DNA of 52,481 nucleotides from Paenibacillus wynnii. Lineage in GTDB: Bacteria; Bacillota; Bacilli; Paenibacillales; Paenibacillaceae. Of this stretch, positions 17,822 through 28,144 are shown in pieces. A program made the position numbers and the translations under genes. The stretch lies in the NCBI RefSeq assembly GCF_000757885.1, contig NZ_JQCR01000001.1:529812-582292 (forward strand), read 5' to 3'. A model generated the notes under the pieces. It made no database searches and had not been told where the DNA came from. It saw nothing but the letters and a program-made list of their open reading frames with translations. Positions within the stretch are counted from its first letter, which is position 1. Each line of letters starts with the position of its first letter.

Positions 17822-18125
17822 CACTCCGGTGTTTGGCTTGTTCGCTCATCTTGTTTTGAATGATGCTCGTGGAAAACCACTCGCAAAGTATTCAAAGCCA
17901 AAGGTCGCTTCACAATCCAAAACCTTCATTTCCAGCTAATAACTAATTTACTTGTTTGCACAAGTTATAGCTAAAAGATGTTCTAAAACGCAAATTCGTT
18001 TCGGTATCCAGTTTTCAAGGATCAAGTTTTATCTCATCCGGCTTTAACCCCGGAAGAAGATCATATCATTTTCCATAACCACTTGGCTACAAGTAAGTTC
18101 TGGAAATTAATAAATGAAGTTTTGG
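17822..18125 (-). other. 16S-23S spacer segment between tRNA-Ala and 23S
   Basis: About 300 bases without a gene. It holds the processing-stem region 5' of 23S (TGAATACTTTGCGAGTGG and CTTGTGCAAACAAG-type segments). I see no ORF of interest and no additional RNA gene. Confidence 0.6.
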
Positions 18126-18198
18126 TGGAGCCAAGCGGGATCGAACCGCTGACCTCCTGCTTGCAAGGCAGGCGCTCTCCCAGCTGAGCTATGGCCCC
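18126..18198 (-). tRNA. tRNA-Ala (UGC) in the rRNA spacer
   Basis: Acceptor GGGGCCA/TGGCTCC, anticodon loop CTTGCAA (TGC), encoded CCA. One of the Ile-Ala pair commonly found in the 16S-23S spacer. Confidence 0.95.
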
Positions 18199-18224
18199 AT
18201 AATGGGATATAAAGGTTTGAATGG

Positions 18225-18298
<74 letters not shown>

Positions 18299-18340
18299 TT
18301 ATTCAATCATTGCATCTTATGAGAGAACTCATAAGGTTGC

Positions 18341-18458
18341 GCTTGGCGGCGTCCTACTCTCCCAGGACCCTTCGGTCCAAGTACCATCGGCGCTGGAGGT
18401 CTTAACGGTCGTGTTCGGGATGGGTACGTGTGGAACCCCTCCGCTATCGCCACCAAAC
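18341..18458 (-). rRNA. rrf: 5S rRNA (extra copy between 16S and tRNA-Ile)
   Basis: A complete second 5S gene, nearly identical to the distal copy, placed between 16S and the Ile/Ala tRNAs. Both ends and all stems are intact, so it is likely functional. The order 16S-5S-tRNA-tRNA-23S-5S departs from the usual single distal 5S. Confidence 0.94.
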
Positions 18459-18576
18459 GCATACGAAAGAGACTTGCTCTTTCAAAACTGAACACGAGTG
18501 AGTGTTTTGAACCCGAAGGTTCTATAGAAGCTTACGCTTCTGTTCGAATGTTTCCGTTACAGGAAACGATTCTCCA

Positions 18577-20139
<1,563 letters not shown>

Positions 20140-20322
20140 ATTTAGAAAGAGCGATTGCTCATTTTGAAACATCTGACGAGAATTTTCATTCTCTGATCAT
20201 GGTCTTCAAGAAGTCCATGATTTTGGATTTTACTCTCGTAAAATCCCACTCACTCGTTGTTCAGTTTTCAAAGATCAATGTCTCGTTTTAGCTCTTCACC
20301 GCGTCTCAGCGGCGACCTTTAT

Positions 20323-20352
20323 AATATATCACAGTATTTCTTGTTTTGGCAA
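20323..20352 (-). promoter_or_regulatory. rRNA operon promoter P2
   Basis: Minus-strand TTGCCA (20347-20352), 18-base spacer, TATATT (20323-20328). About 185 bases upstream of 16S. Confidence 0.6.
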
Positions 20353-20432
20353 GCTTTTTTTAAAAAATTGTTTTTTTCAATTTCGCTTGCCTGCTAACTC
20401 CTTATAAACAAAGTAAAAGGAGCGCGAGATAT

Positions 20433-20462
20433 AATGTATCATGTCGGCTCCCTTTTCGTCAA
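20433..20462 (-). promoter_or_regulatory. rRNA operon promoter P1
   Basis: Minus-strand TTGACG (20457-20462), 18-base spacer, TACATT (20433-20438). Tandem with P2, as is common for rRNA operons. The rest of the 20140-20516 gap is leader sequence with several inverted repeats and no gene. Confidence 0.5.
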
Positions 20463-20516
20463 CCTATTTTATTAATTAATTGCAGATCCTTTGAAATTAT
20501 TCATAATCTGCTTATT

Positions 20517-20747
20517 CTAATGCTTAAATTGAGATGAACGCCCACCCCAGGCATATCTGGAGAGTTCCTTTTGTGGAGCAAATCGGGCATACATACGGAA
20601 TACAGTTTTATACCTATTGGCAATAGCATGCCTAATATTTTGGTCCAAGCGTTGATCGCTTAAATCAAGCAGCATCTCGTCAAGCTCTTTTCGCAAAACA
20701 TAGTCCAGCTCTTTACACTCTTTTTCATTAAATAACATACCCAACAT
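20517..20747 (-). CDS. Conserved-looking small protein, function unknown
   Basis: A 76-residue protein from ATG 20747 (MLGMLFNEKECKELDYVLRKELDEML...), preceded by AAGGAGG with 8-base spacing. An upstream extension to 20780 lacks such a site. The sequence is helical and charged (LDLSDQRLDQNIRHAIANRYKTVFRMYARFA) and ends basic. No recognised domain. It lies between the SpoIIM-like gene and the rRNA promoters, in the same direction as both. Confidence 0.7.
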   Translation of the reverse strand: MLGMLFNEKECKELDYVLRKELDEMLLDLSDQRLDQNIRHAIANRYKTVFRMYARFAPQKELSRYAWGGRSSQFKH

Positions 20748-20927
20748 ATGCTTGGCCTCCTTTGTGTATTTAAGCCGCAATGGTTACTACTTACTCTAGA
20801 TTAACCGGAGTGTTGAAACTATAACCATAAATATAAGTTTTTCCCTTTAGATCACAATGGAACAATCTAATACCCTTTGGTAGGGTATAAAACATGACCT
20901 TACTGTTATGCTCACTTCCCCTAAATT

Positions 20928-21536
20928 TTATGATAAAAGTGAGAAGGTAATTGTACTTTCAATAATAGCTGCTATAAAAAGAAGAATAACGATCCAAATG
21001 GAGGCCGTTAGCGTTTGGCGCATAAAGACAGGCCATTCCGTCCCTCTCTTTTGTAACCGGCTTGATGACCTGAATATACTTGACGAGACCTTGCTTCCAA
21101 AATGCAACCCGAAAGCGCAGGCGATTATAATAGCAGGAATCTCGATGATTCCGTGCGGCAGTAATCCTTCCACAACTAAATTGAATATATCCAGACCTTG
21201 AATGGAGGAGATGTGTATCAAGTACCCGATTACCGCTCCGTTTACCAGTAGGAACAAGGCAGGAATGATACCGAACAGCGCACCTAGGAATATCATTAAC
21301 ACACCTTTAATGCTGTTGTTCAAAAAAATAAATACAAAGAAACTCCACATAGGATTCGAAGACTCCTTAAGATCTTTGCTTATTTCACTAAGTCCCTCTA
21401 GTTGTTGAAGAAGAAGCTTTTCAAGAGTGATAGTTCCGATCCATCCAATGATTCCACCAGTCACGAACAATAGGCAAGATACAAGTAATGCTATGCGTAT
21501 GGTTCTCAAGTCTTTAAGAAAAGTGAAAAACGACAT
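20928..21536 (-). CDS. SpoIIM-family (DUF95) membrane protein
   Basis: A 202-residue protein with about five membrane segments: IALLVSCLLFVTGGIIGWIG (15-34), FFVFIFLNNSIKGVLMIFLGALFGIIPALFLLVNGAVIGYLIH (about 66-108), GIIEIPAIIIACAFGLHFG and IWIVILLFIAAIIES. The F.NN.....G...G...G..P......NG...G and HG..E.PA...A...G.....G patterns define the stage II sporulation protein M family. Several paralogues exist in Bacillota, so I do not assign the spoIIM symbol. RBS AGGAGG before the ATG. It is divergent from pdaB. Confidence 0.8.
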   Translation of the reverse strand: MSFFTFLKDLRTIRIALLVSCLLFVTGGIIGWIGTITLEKLLLQQLEGLSEISKDLKESSNPMWSFFVFIFLNNSIKGVLMIFLGALFGIIPALFLLVNGAVIGYLIHISSIQGLDIFNLVVEGLLPHGIIEIPAIIIACAFGLHFGSKVSSSIFRSSSRLQKRGTEWPVFMRQTLTASIWIVILLFIAAIIESTITFSLLS

Positions 21537-21646
21537 ATATACCTCCTGGAATTATCGATCTGTAATGTACCAAGTCATAACGGAACAGTACGAGCATACA
21601 TTTATAACAAACAAGCATTTTGTATTGGAGAGGAGCGCTGTAAATT

Positions 21647-22450
21647 ATGAATTCTTTTTATGTGTTCAGTGGCAAAAAGATAAAACGGTTCATCTACCTT
21701 TTTGCCGCTGCGCTTCTTGCCGCCGGAGTTGTTTATATCGAGAGGGGAAATATTACGGTCTTTTCTGAAGCCGCCCCTTCTGCGATCTACAGTGTCCCGA
21801 CGGAGAAGAAGCTGATTGCGCTTACGTTCGATATTAGCTGGGGGGAAAAAAGGCCTGAGCCTATTCTCAAAGTACTGGAAGATAAAAAAGTAGAGAAAGC
21901 TACTTTCTTCCTGTCCTCCCCTTGGAGCAAGACCCATCCGGAAATTGTAACAAGCATTAAGGCTTCCGGATACGAAATTGGAAGTCACGGTCATAAGCAT
22001 GTCAATTACAGCACTCTGAGCAGTGAGGATATCCGCAAACAGATAACAACGGCCCATGGTATTTTAACCGATTTAACCGGTAAGGAACCGAATCTCATTC
22101 GGATGCCCAACGGCGATTTTGATAAAAGAGTACTGCAGGTCGCCAGTGACCTTGGTTATAAGGTCATCCAGTGGGATACAGATTCGCTCGACTGGAAGAA
22201 TCCTGGTGTCCAAAACATTGTAAGCCGGGTTACTACGAAAGCTCATGCTGGAGATATCGTGTTGCTGCATGCCAGCGATTCATGCAAACAAACCCATGAG
22301 GCTCTCCCGATTATCATTGATGAACTAAGAAAACAAGGATATGAATTTGTTACTGTCTCTGAACTATTAAGTCAAAGCAGTGCTGAAGGAAAAGAAGTCC
22401 GAGATTCAGCTTGGTTGAATGATAGGCTCGAGGATGCAGCTGGCTTATAG
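21647..22450 (+). CDS. pdaB: Spore polysaccharide deacetylase PdaB
   Basis: A 267-residue protein with an N-terminal membrane anchor/signal (FIYLFAAALLAAGVVYI, about 16-32), then a NodB polysaccharide-deacetylase domain. ALTFDISWGEKRPEPIL carries the metal-binding Asp region, SHGHKHVNYSTLSSEDIRKQI the His motif, and RMPNGDFDK the third motif. PdaB is needed in B. subtilis to keep spores stable late in sporulation, and it lies in the same gene neighbourhood there (next to kbaA and gerD). The family's catalytic TFDD pattern is TFDI here, as in PdaB proteins generally. A weak sigma-G-like CATACAT lies near 21594. Confidence 0.9.
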   Translation: MNSFYVFSGKKIKRFIYLFAAALLAAGVVYIERGNITVFSEAAPSAIYSVPTEKKLIALTFDISWGEKRPEPILKVLEDKKVEKATFFLSSPWSKTHPEIVTSIKASGYEIGSHGHKHVNYSTLSSEDIRKQITTAHGILTDLTGKEPNLIRMPNGDFDKRVLQVASDLGYKVIQWDTDSLDWKNPGVQNIVSRVTTKAHAGDIVLLHASDSCKQTHEALPIIIDELRKQGYEFVTVSELLSQSSAEGKEVRDSAWLNDRLEDAAGL

Positions 22451-22467
22451 CTTCTTGGGTACTAGAG

Positions 22468-23289
22468 TTAATGACGTGGAGATATAAGTTCTGAAATATC
22501 CGGAGTTGGGGTATCCAGCTTCGGGTATTTTAGATCCAGGCCTTCTAGAGTTTTTACAACAATGGAAAGCGCCAGATAATTACGGTACCACCTGTGATTA
22601 GCCGGAATCCAATACCACGGTGCTTTATCTGTGTTGCTTTGCACAAATATATCCTCATAGGCTTCTTGATATTCATCCCAGTATTGCCTTTCCTGAAGAT
22701 CACTAACATCAAATTTCCAATGTCTCTTGGGATCCCGCAAACGTCCCTCAATTTTTTCAAGCTGCTTTTCTTTGGAAATATGCAAAAAGAGTTTGATGAT
22801 AGTGGTACCCTCATCTGCCAACATCTCTTCAAAGTTCCGAATTTGCTTGAACCGCCGCTTCAGGTCGTCATCCTTCAACTCCCCATGTACACGAGGAACG
22901 AGCACATCTTCATAGTGTGAGCGATTAAAAGCTGAGATATAACCTTTTGGTGGTGTTTTCTGATGAACTCTCCATAGGAAGTCATGAGCTGTCTCTTCCA
23001 GTGAAGGTTTCTTAAAGCTGGTTACCATAAACCCCTGTGGGTTAATTCCGGAAAAAATATGCTTCACGGTTCCATCCTTGCCACTTGAATCCATCCCTTG
23101 AAGAATGAGCAATACGGAGTGCTCTTTCTGAGCGAACAAAATGTCTTGTAACTCTGCAAGCCGCTTCTTCAACTGAACCATCTCGATTTCGGCTTCTTCC
23201 TTGGACCTAAAAGAGCCCGTTTCATTCGGGTCCAGCTTCCTCAGTACAGTTTCATCTGTGTCTTTTATCATATAACGCTTGATGTTCAT
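22468..23289 (-). CDS. PPK2-family polyphosphate:nucleotide phosphotransferase
   Basis: A 273-residue protein from ATG 23289 (MNIKRYMIKD), preceded by AGGAGG; an upstream alternative at 23319 is not used because it lacks such a site. Walker A GMDSSGKDG, the lid/Walker B region FNRSHYEDVLVPRVHGE, and ERQYWDEYQEAYEDIFVQSNTDKAPWYWIPANHRWYRN are typical of PPK2. The enzyme transfers phosphate from polyphosphate to AMP/ADP/GDP (class not decided here). It is inserted between pdaB and kbaA, convergent with pdaB. Confidence 0.92.
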   Translation of the reverse strand: MNIKRYMIKDTDETVLRKLDPNETGSFRSKEEAEIEMVQLKKRLAELQDILFAQKEHSVLLILQGMDSSGKDGTVKHIFSGINPQGFMVTSFKKPSLEETAHDFLWRVHQKTPPKGYISAFNRSHYEDVLVPRVHGELKDDDLKRRFKQIRNFEEMLADEGTTIIKLFLHISKEKQLEKIEGRLRDPKRHWKFDVSDLQERQYWDEYQEAYEDIFVQSNTDKAPWYWIPANHRWYRNYLALSIVVKTLEGLDLKYPKLDTPTPDISELISPRH

Positions 23290-23388
23290 ATATTCCCCTC
23301 CTAAAGTTTTGCAAAGCAAAACTGAACTCGTAAATAAAGATTAACCCTGTATCTTATCTTTTAACCGCCCATAATATACAAAGAACAA

Positions 23389-23417
23389 AACCCCGTATCC
23401 TATTTAGGAACGGGGTT
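23389..23417 (-). terminator. Terminator overlapping the kbaA stop codon
   Basis: Minus-strand stem AACCCCGTTCCTA / TAGGATACGGGGTT followed by TTGTTC. The hairpin begins inside the last codons of kbaA, a compact arrangement. Confidence 0.75.
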
Positions 23418-24032
23418 CGTGTTGTACTCCATTTCTGTAGCTGAAGGCTTAATAATACGATGAAGCATCAAAATCTGGAATGCATTGCAAGCGATGAGCG
23501 GAACAACAATAAAAACAGTGGCACTATCGACACCAATTCGCAGTACACCGATAACCTCCACAATCGAAACGGCTGTCATAAAGAAAAAAGTAGGAATCCA
23601 CGCCGAGATGTTGGTGTTTCGAACTTTGAAATAGGACACAATAACGGCTGATAAGAAAATAGAAACGGCCAAAGTCAGATCTGAAGCCACATTTCTCTCC
23701 CCGCCCATGAAGGTACGCAGGAACATCAGCTCAAGAAGAGACAGCACAGCAAGCACCAATTGTATGTACTTCCATACTTTTCTTGGAAACACACCGATCC
23801 CCATATAATTTAGTATCAGATAGGCAAAAAAACCAAGCTGGGAATAGACACTGACCAGCACTCCATAACCAAATAATATAAGAAGATATATGATAAAGTC
23901 AGTCACGCTTTTAAATTCTATTCGGCCATTGGCTAGTTGAAGTGAAAGACCTGCAATAACAGCCCCCCCTGCTCCGATTAAAAGCGTAGTCCAAAATAAA
24001 TAGAACCATTTTCTTATACTCAGACAGCTCAC
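23400..24032 (-). CDS. kbaA: KinB-signalling activation protein KbaA
   Basis: A 210-residue membrane protein with about six hydrophobic helices (WFYLFWTTLLIGAGGAVIAGLSLQL; FIIYLLILFGYGVLVSVYSQLGFFAYLILNYMGIG; YIQLVLAVLSLLELMFL; LTLAVSIFLSAVIVSYF; WIPTFFFMTAVSIVEVIGVL; ATVFIVVPLIACNAFQILML). The YSQLGFFAYLILNYMGIGVF segment and the place next to pdaB and gerD identify KbaA, which in B. subtilis activates the KinB branch of the sporulation phosphorelay. The start is probably GTG at 24032. Divergent from gerD. Confidence 0.88.
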   Translation of the reverse strand: MSCLSIRKWFYLFWTTLLIGAGGAVIAGLSLQLANGRIEFKSVTDFIIYLLILFGYGVLVSVYSQLGFFAYLILNYMGIGVFPRKVWKYIQLVLAVLSLLELMFLRTFMGGERNVASDLTLAVSIFLSAVIVSYFKVRNTNISAWIPTFFFMTAVSIVEVIGVLRIGVDSATVFIVVPLIACNAFQILMLHRIIKPSATEMEYNTNPVPK

Positions 24033-24088
24033 CCCCTATGTGTGATTTATTTTACCAAGGTTACCGGCAAAAAACCATTCATCCTACA

Positions 24089-24117
24089 ACATAAATGTTT
24101 TTGCAAGCGGCATACTA
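24089..24117 (+). promoter_or_regulatory. Sigma-G-like promoter of gerD
   Basis: CATACTA (24111-24117) matches the sigma-G -10 consensus exactly, with ACATAA about 16 bases upstream as a plausible -35. gerD is forespore-expressed in B. subtilis, which fits. It ends 34 bases before the ATG. Confidence 0.55.
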
Positions 24118-24151
24118 CATACAGGAATCCTATAAAGGAGGTCAATGTCAC

Positions 24152-24823
24152 ATGAAATGGGCAGTTTATTGCGCACGCGGGTTGACGATAAGTATGGTTT
24201 TAGCTTTAACCGCCTGCGGTGGAGAAAGCAGCTCTTCTTCATCAAGTCAAACAAGTTATAAGGAAGCAAAGACAATGGTTGTAGATATATTGAAAAGCGA
24301 CGAAGGCAAAAAAGCACTTCAAGAGGCATTATCATCCCCCTCGGCGGAGTCCGCAGGAGGCAGCGGCGGAATCAATGTTTTAAGTAAGAGTATGCTCCCC
24401 CTACAGACATCAGAGGATATCCGTGTTGCAGTTAAAGATACAATTACAGCACCGGAGTATAAAAAGGAAATTGAGAAAATCATGACTGATCCTAAGTTTG
24501 CGGGGGATTTTGCCAAAGCGATAAATTCACAAAGCAAGCAGCTGCACATGCAACTTATTAAAGATCCTACGTATCAAAAGTCCGTTACCGAAATTATGAA
24601 GTCCCCTGAAATGATGAAAATGTTCCTTGATCTTACCAAATCTCCAGACTATCGTAAGCAGACTATGACTATTATGCAGGAAACCATGCAAAATCCTTTA
24701 TTCCGTATGGAAGTACTTGATTTACTTAAAACAGTTGTGCAGGAAGAACTACAACCTAAGGTTCAAAAGAAAGGCGGAGCACAACAGAGCGGTGGCGGTG
24801 GCGGTGGAGATGCCGGCTCCTAG
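24152..24823 (+). CDS. gerD: Spore germination lipoprotein GerD
   Basis: A 223-residue lipoprotein from ATG 24152, preceded by AAAGGAGG. The signal peptide ends in lipobox LTAC with lipidated Cys about residue 22, followed by a Ser-rich linker. The body is the GerD scaffold: KEAKTMVVDILKSDEGKKALQEAL, ITAPEYKKEIEKIMTDPKFAGDFAKAI, and repeated DP.Y.K...E..KSPE.MKM-type helices. The C-terminus is Gly-rich. GerD clusters nutrient germinant receptors in the spore inner membrane. It is flanked by kbaA (divergent) and salA (convergent). Confidence 0.95.
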   Translation: MKWAVYCARGLTISMVLALTACGGESSSSSSSQTSYKEAKTMVVDILKSDEGKKALQEALSSPSAESAGGSGGINVLSKSMLPLQTSEDIRVAVKDTITAPEYKKEIEKIMTDPKFAGDFAKAINSQSKQLHMQLIKDPTYQKSVTEIMKSPEMMKMFLDLTKSPDYRKQTMTIMQETMQNPLFRMEVLDLLKTVVQEELQPKVQKKGGAQQSGGGGGGDAGS

Positions 24824-24851
24824 TAGATTGCCACTACAATTTAACTTTAAT

Positions 24852-24898
24852 AAAATAGGCTTGTCACCACGCTCAATGTGTGAGACAAGCCTATTTTT
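24852..24898. terminator. Bidirectional terminator between gerD and salA
   Basis: 14-bp perfect stem AAAATAGGCTTGTC / GACAAGCCTATTTT (24852-24865 with 24884-24897) with T runs on both strands. Confidence 0.9.
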
Positions 24899-24918
24899 AT
24901 GTTCAGGGTCATTCGGAT

Positions 24919-26028
24919 TTACTTCTCACATTTAGAAATCAGTTTGGCTGCAATTTCAGAAAAAATCTGTGCGGTTGGTGTTTCCGCTTTATATACAGAT
25001 GGTGAAAAATCAGGTTCGGAAATATGGTTATCAGGTGCACCTAATGGTATTTGGGCGATCAGTTCCGTATGCAGTGTCTCCGCCAATCTTGCTCCGCCGC
25101 CCCGGCCGAATATATAATCCTTTTGTCCACAGGAAGAGCATTCATAATAGGACATGTTTTCAATAACACCTATCACTTCATGATCTGTCTGCAACGCCAT
25201 AGAACCTGCCCTAGCGGCTACAAACGCCGCAGTGGCATGTGGAGTAGTAACAATGATCTCCTTGCTCTGAGGCAGCATTTGGTGTACGTCTAACGCGACA
25301 TCGCCGGTGCCAGGGGGAAGATCAAGCAGCATGTAATCCAGCTCACCCCAGCCTACATCACTAAAGAACTGCCGAAGCATTTTTCCGAGCATGGGTCCAC
25401 GCCAAATCACCGGACTATTCTCACGGATAAAAAATCCCATAGACATAACTTTAACTCCAAATCGTTCTACAGGGATAATAGTTCCCTCTTCAACAATAGG
25501 CCCTTCTTCGATCCCCATCATATCCGGTATGCTGAAGCCGTAAATGTCCGCGTCTATCAAGCCTACCTTCTTCCCCATTCTTGCTAACGCTACCGCTAAG
25601 TTAACGGTTACAGTTGACTTTCCGACGCCGCCTTTACCACTAGCTACCGCCACAAAATGAACTCCTGAATTTTCATTTATCAATTCATGACCCTCTAGTC
25701 CTGCGGCATGTCCCTTTTTTAACATATCCTCATTATCTTCTTCCGTCTCTTCTTCACTCCTGCCACGAATTTGGGACCGTTCGTAGTCTGTTGCATCCCG
25801 CAGCCGGATATGTACATTGCCAACTCCACCAGCCTCAAGAAGTTCTCTAACCTTCTGCTCTAGTTCAATACGGCTTTGTTCATCTGTATCAAGGCAAATA
25901 ACCGACAGAGAAATACGATCTTCCTTGATCATAATGTCACGGATTAACTGTAATTCTACCAAGCTCTTTCCCGATTCCACATCGGTTAGTGGCAGTAATA
26001 TTTCCTGAATTTGTTCTCTCGTCAGCAT
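24919..26028 (-). CDS. salA: Mrp/NBP35-family P-loop ATPase, SalA orthologue
   Basis: A 369-residue protein with an N-terminal MIP18/DUF59 domain (about 1-85; EQIQEILLPLTDVESGKSLVEL) and a Mrp ATPase domain. P-loop SGKGGVGKST is at about 130-139, DADIYGFSIPDMMG follows, and MLLDLPPGTGD precedes YYECSSCGQKDYIFG, whose CxxC can bind an Fe-S cluster. Position between gerD and cwlD is the same as B. subtilis salA, a regulator of exoprotease and scoC expression. An Fe-S carrier role is also possible for this family. Confidence 0.92.
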   Translation of the reverse strand: MLTREQIQEILLPLTDVESGKSLVELQLIRDIMIKEDRISLSVICLDTDEQSRIELEQKVRELLEAGGVGNVHIRLRDATDYERSQIRGRSEEETEEDNEDMLKKGHAAGLEGHELINENSGVHFVAVASGKGGVGKSTVTVNLAVALARMGKKVGLIDADIYGFSIPDMMGIEEGPIVEEGTIIPVERFGVKVMSMGFFIRENSPVIWRGPMLGKMLRQFFSDVGWGELDYMLLDLPPGTGDVALDVHQMLPQSKEIIVTTPHATAAFVAARAGSMALQTDHEVIGVIENMSYYECSSCGQKDYIFGRGGGARLAETLHTELIAQIPLGAPDNHISEPDFSPSVYKAETPTAQIFSEIAAKLISKCEK

Positions 26029-26103
26029 AAAGCACCTCTATTTCGCATCCGGATGACCGAATAGTTTTGTCTATTATAGCATTACCCCTCCGGTGAAGAG
26101 TAG

Positions 26104-26856
26104 TCACTCCGTGGGGGCTTCTGATTCGTAACGTAAAATCCCCCGGTAAATACTTGTCGCCACTTTGCGCTGGTATACATCATCCCCAAGCAGCAGGGAC
26201 TCTTGAGGGTGAGAAAGAAATCCTACCTCGACAAGTACTGACGGCATACGTAGGGCTTGTAATAGATAAATTGTATTAGCAGTCTTTGCTGTTCTGTTTG
26301 TATTCTCCAGCGTTATTTTTAGTTCCTCCTGCAGTAGGTTGGCCAACAGTTTGTTATCCGGATGATTCGGATAATAGAATGTCTGCGCCCCACTCCAACG
26401 ATTGGATGGAATGCTGTTCATATGAATGGAAATAAACAGATCTACGCCCTGTCCTTCGATACCCCTAACCCGCTGTCTAAGGTCTTCTGACTTCCTCTTG
26501 CTATATCCTTTAGTACTATCCTGAGCTAGGTCATAGTCGCCTTCACGGGTCATAACTACAATCGCGCCAGCCTGCTGCAGATAATCACGTAAGTAGAGAG
26601 ATATCGCCAGATTAATATCCTTTTCAATCAAGCCTTCGCGGCTCACAGCCCCTCCGTCAGGACCGCCATGTCCAGCATCAATGGCTATAACTTTTCCTGA
26701 AAGCGGAAGGCTCCAATAATTCCATGTTTTTGCCGTTGGCATATCATACGATATTATTCCGATTAGCAGTGCTAATAACGCCGCACCTAGTACAGTTTTC
26801 TTGATGCTACTCCAAGATATCCAGACCGAGACTTTACTGTATTTACGGCCAGACAT
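26104..26856 (-). CDS. cwlD: N-acetylmuramoyl-L-alanine amidase CwlD
   Basis: A 250-residue amidase_3 enzyme from ATG 26856 (MSGRKYSKVSVW). A membrane anchor lies at about 16-37 (VLGAALLALLIGIISY). Catalytic motifs are VIAIDAGHGGPDGGAVSREGLIEKDINL (zinc His and Glu), LFISIHMNSIPS, and MPSVLVEVGFLSHPQE. CwlD makes muramic-delta-lactam in spore cortex together with PdaA, which is essential for germination. The start at 26856 is preceded by GAGGGGGT, which lies inside a strong hairpin (26863-26912). Alternative start at 26892 is less likely. Confidence 0.94.
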   Translation of the reverse strand: MSGRKYSKVSVWISWSSIKKTVLGAALLALLIGIISYDMPTAKTWNYWSLPLSGKVIAIDAGHGGPDGGAVSREGLIEKDINLAISLYLRDYLQQAGAIVVMTREGDYDLAQDSTKGYSKRKSEDLRQRVRGIEGQGVDLFISIHMNSIPSNRWSGAQTFYYPNHPDNKLLANLLQEELKITLENTNRTAKTANTIYLLQALRMPSVLVEVGFLSHPQESLLLGDDVYQRKVATSIYRGILRYESEAPTE

Positions 26857-26862
26857 AACAAA

Positions 26863-26912
26863 GACCCCCTCGTCCCGATAGATTCTACTCATCTATATGG
26901 GACAAGAGGGTC
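26863..26912 (-). terminator. Strong hairpin: sat terminator that also covers the cwlD ribosome binding site
   Basis: Minus-strand arms GACCCTCTTGTCCC and GGGACGAGGGGGTC (14 pairs with two G-U) plus an inner ATAGA/TCTAT extension, followed by TTTGTT. The 3' arm contains the GAGGGGG used by cwlD. It should both stop transcription from sat and mask cwlD translation on readthrough RNA. Confidence 0.75.
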
Positions 26913-26934
26913 AAATAGTACATGCATGATTAGA

Positions 26935-28104
26935 TTATGAGGTTACTTCCTGAGACATCCCCTCGATCAGGATCTGTGCAACCTCAGGGCGTGTAAATTG
27001 CGGGGGAGGACAAATGCCGTCACGAAGCAACGCACGTACTTTAGTACCGGATAGCGCCATGTGATGCTCCTTGGAGTGAGGGCAGGTTTTGTTAGAGGCC
27101 ATGCTCTCACACTTTTGGCAAAAAAAGCTGTGCTCAAAGAATAATGGAGTGATATCCAATTCCTCTGCAGTAAAATTAGCAAATATCTCTTGGGCTTCAT
27201 AGGTTCCATAGTAATCGCCAACACCCGCATGGTCACGGCCCACTATAAAGTGAGTACATCCGTAGTTTTTACGTACCATAGCATGGAAGATAGCTTCCCT
27301 TGGTCCAGCGTAACGCATTGCCGCCGGAAAAACACCGAGAAACGTTCGATTCTCCGGGTAATAATTCTCTAGGAGGGCAAGATAGCTTTTCATACGGACA
27401 TTCGCAGGCACATCATCCGATTTCGTCTCACCTACCAACGGGTTAAGGAATAGAGCATCTACAATCTCCATTGCGCACTTCTGGATGTATTCATGAGCAC
27501 GATGGACAGGGTTACGTGTCTGGAAGCCTACAACGCTTCTCCAGCCCTTCTCTGCAAAGATGCGGCGTGTATCCGCCGGATCAAAATAAAACTCCCCAAA
27601 TTTCTCTGGCTGTGGGCGGTTAAGAACCGTTATTGGACCTCCAACATAAGTGTTAGGTCTAGCCAACAGTTTGCTTACTCCGGGATGCTCAGGATCCGTG
27701 GTTTTAAAAACATTCTGTGCTTCAATGGTTTGATCTACACTATAGATGCTCTCAACATCCAGCAATCCGTAAATCACGCCATCATCTTCACCAATCAATG
27801 ACACTTTATCTCCAACAGAAAGACTTAAGGCAACTTCGTTCGTTACAGCTAATGTAATCGGGATACTCCAAACCGTTCCATCGGCTAATCTCATACTTTT
27901 AACCACAGAGTGGTAGTCAGCCTCATTTAAAAAACCGGTAAGCGGAGAGAAAGCACCCACACCAATAAGATCTAAATCAGATAAAGTCCATGTATTAAGG
28001 GCAATAGATTTGTAGTTGGCGGATTGCTGAAGCAGCTGTTCACGCTCTTCTCCCTTTACTACACGCTGTACAAGTGTTCCTCCATGAGGAAGTATTGACG
28101 TCAT
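26935..28104 (-). CDS. sat: Sulfate adenylyltransferase (ATP sulfurylase)
   Basis: A 389-residue enzyme of the homodimeric ATP sulfurylase family. Visible are [16 protein letters not shown] (QxRNPxHxxH active-site motif, about 198-212), [18 protein letters not shown] (the second HxxH/GRDHAG motif) and a C-terminal zinc-binding [21 protein letters not shown]. It makes adenosine 5'-phosphosulfate, the substrate of the cysH product next to it. The two genes form a short operon with a 40-base gap. The location inside a sporulation neighbourhood is typical for Paenibacillus-like genomes rather than B. subtilis (inference). Confidence 0.95.
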   Translation of the reverse strand: MTSILPHGGTLVQRVVKGEEREQLLQQSANYKSIALNTWTLSDLDLIGVGAFSPLTGFLNEADYHSVVKSMRLADGTVWSIPITLAVTNEVALSLSVGDKVSLIGEDDGVIYGLLDVESIYSVDQTIEAQNVFKTTDPEHPGVSKLLARPNTYVGGPITVLNRPQPEKFGEFYFDPADTRRIFAEKGWRSVVGFQTRNPVHRAHEYIQKCAMEIVDALFLNPLVGETKSDDVPANVRMKSYLALLENYYPENRTFLGVFPAAMRYAGPREAIFHAMVRKNYGCTHFIVGRDHAGVGDYYGTYEAQEIFANFTAEELDITPLFFEHSFFCQKCESMASNKTCPHSKEHHMALSGTKVRALLRDGICPPPQFTRPEVAQILIEGMSQEVTS

Positions 28105-28144
28105 TTCGATTCTCCTCTACATTGATGTCACGGCAAAGTATGCC

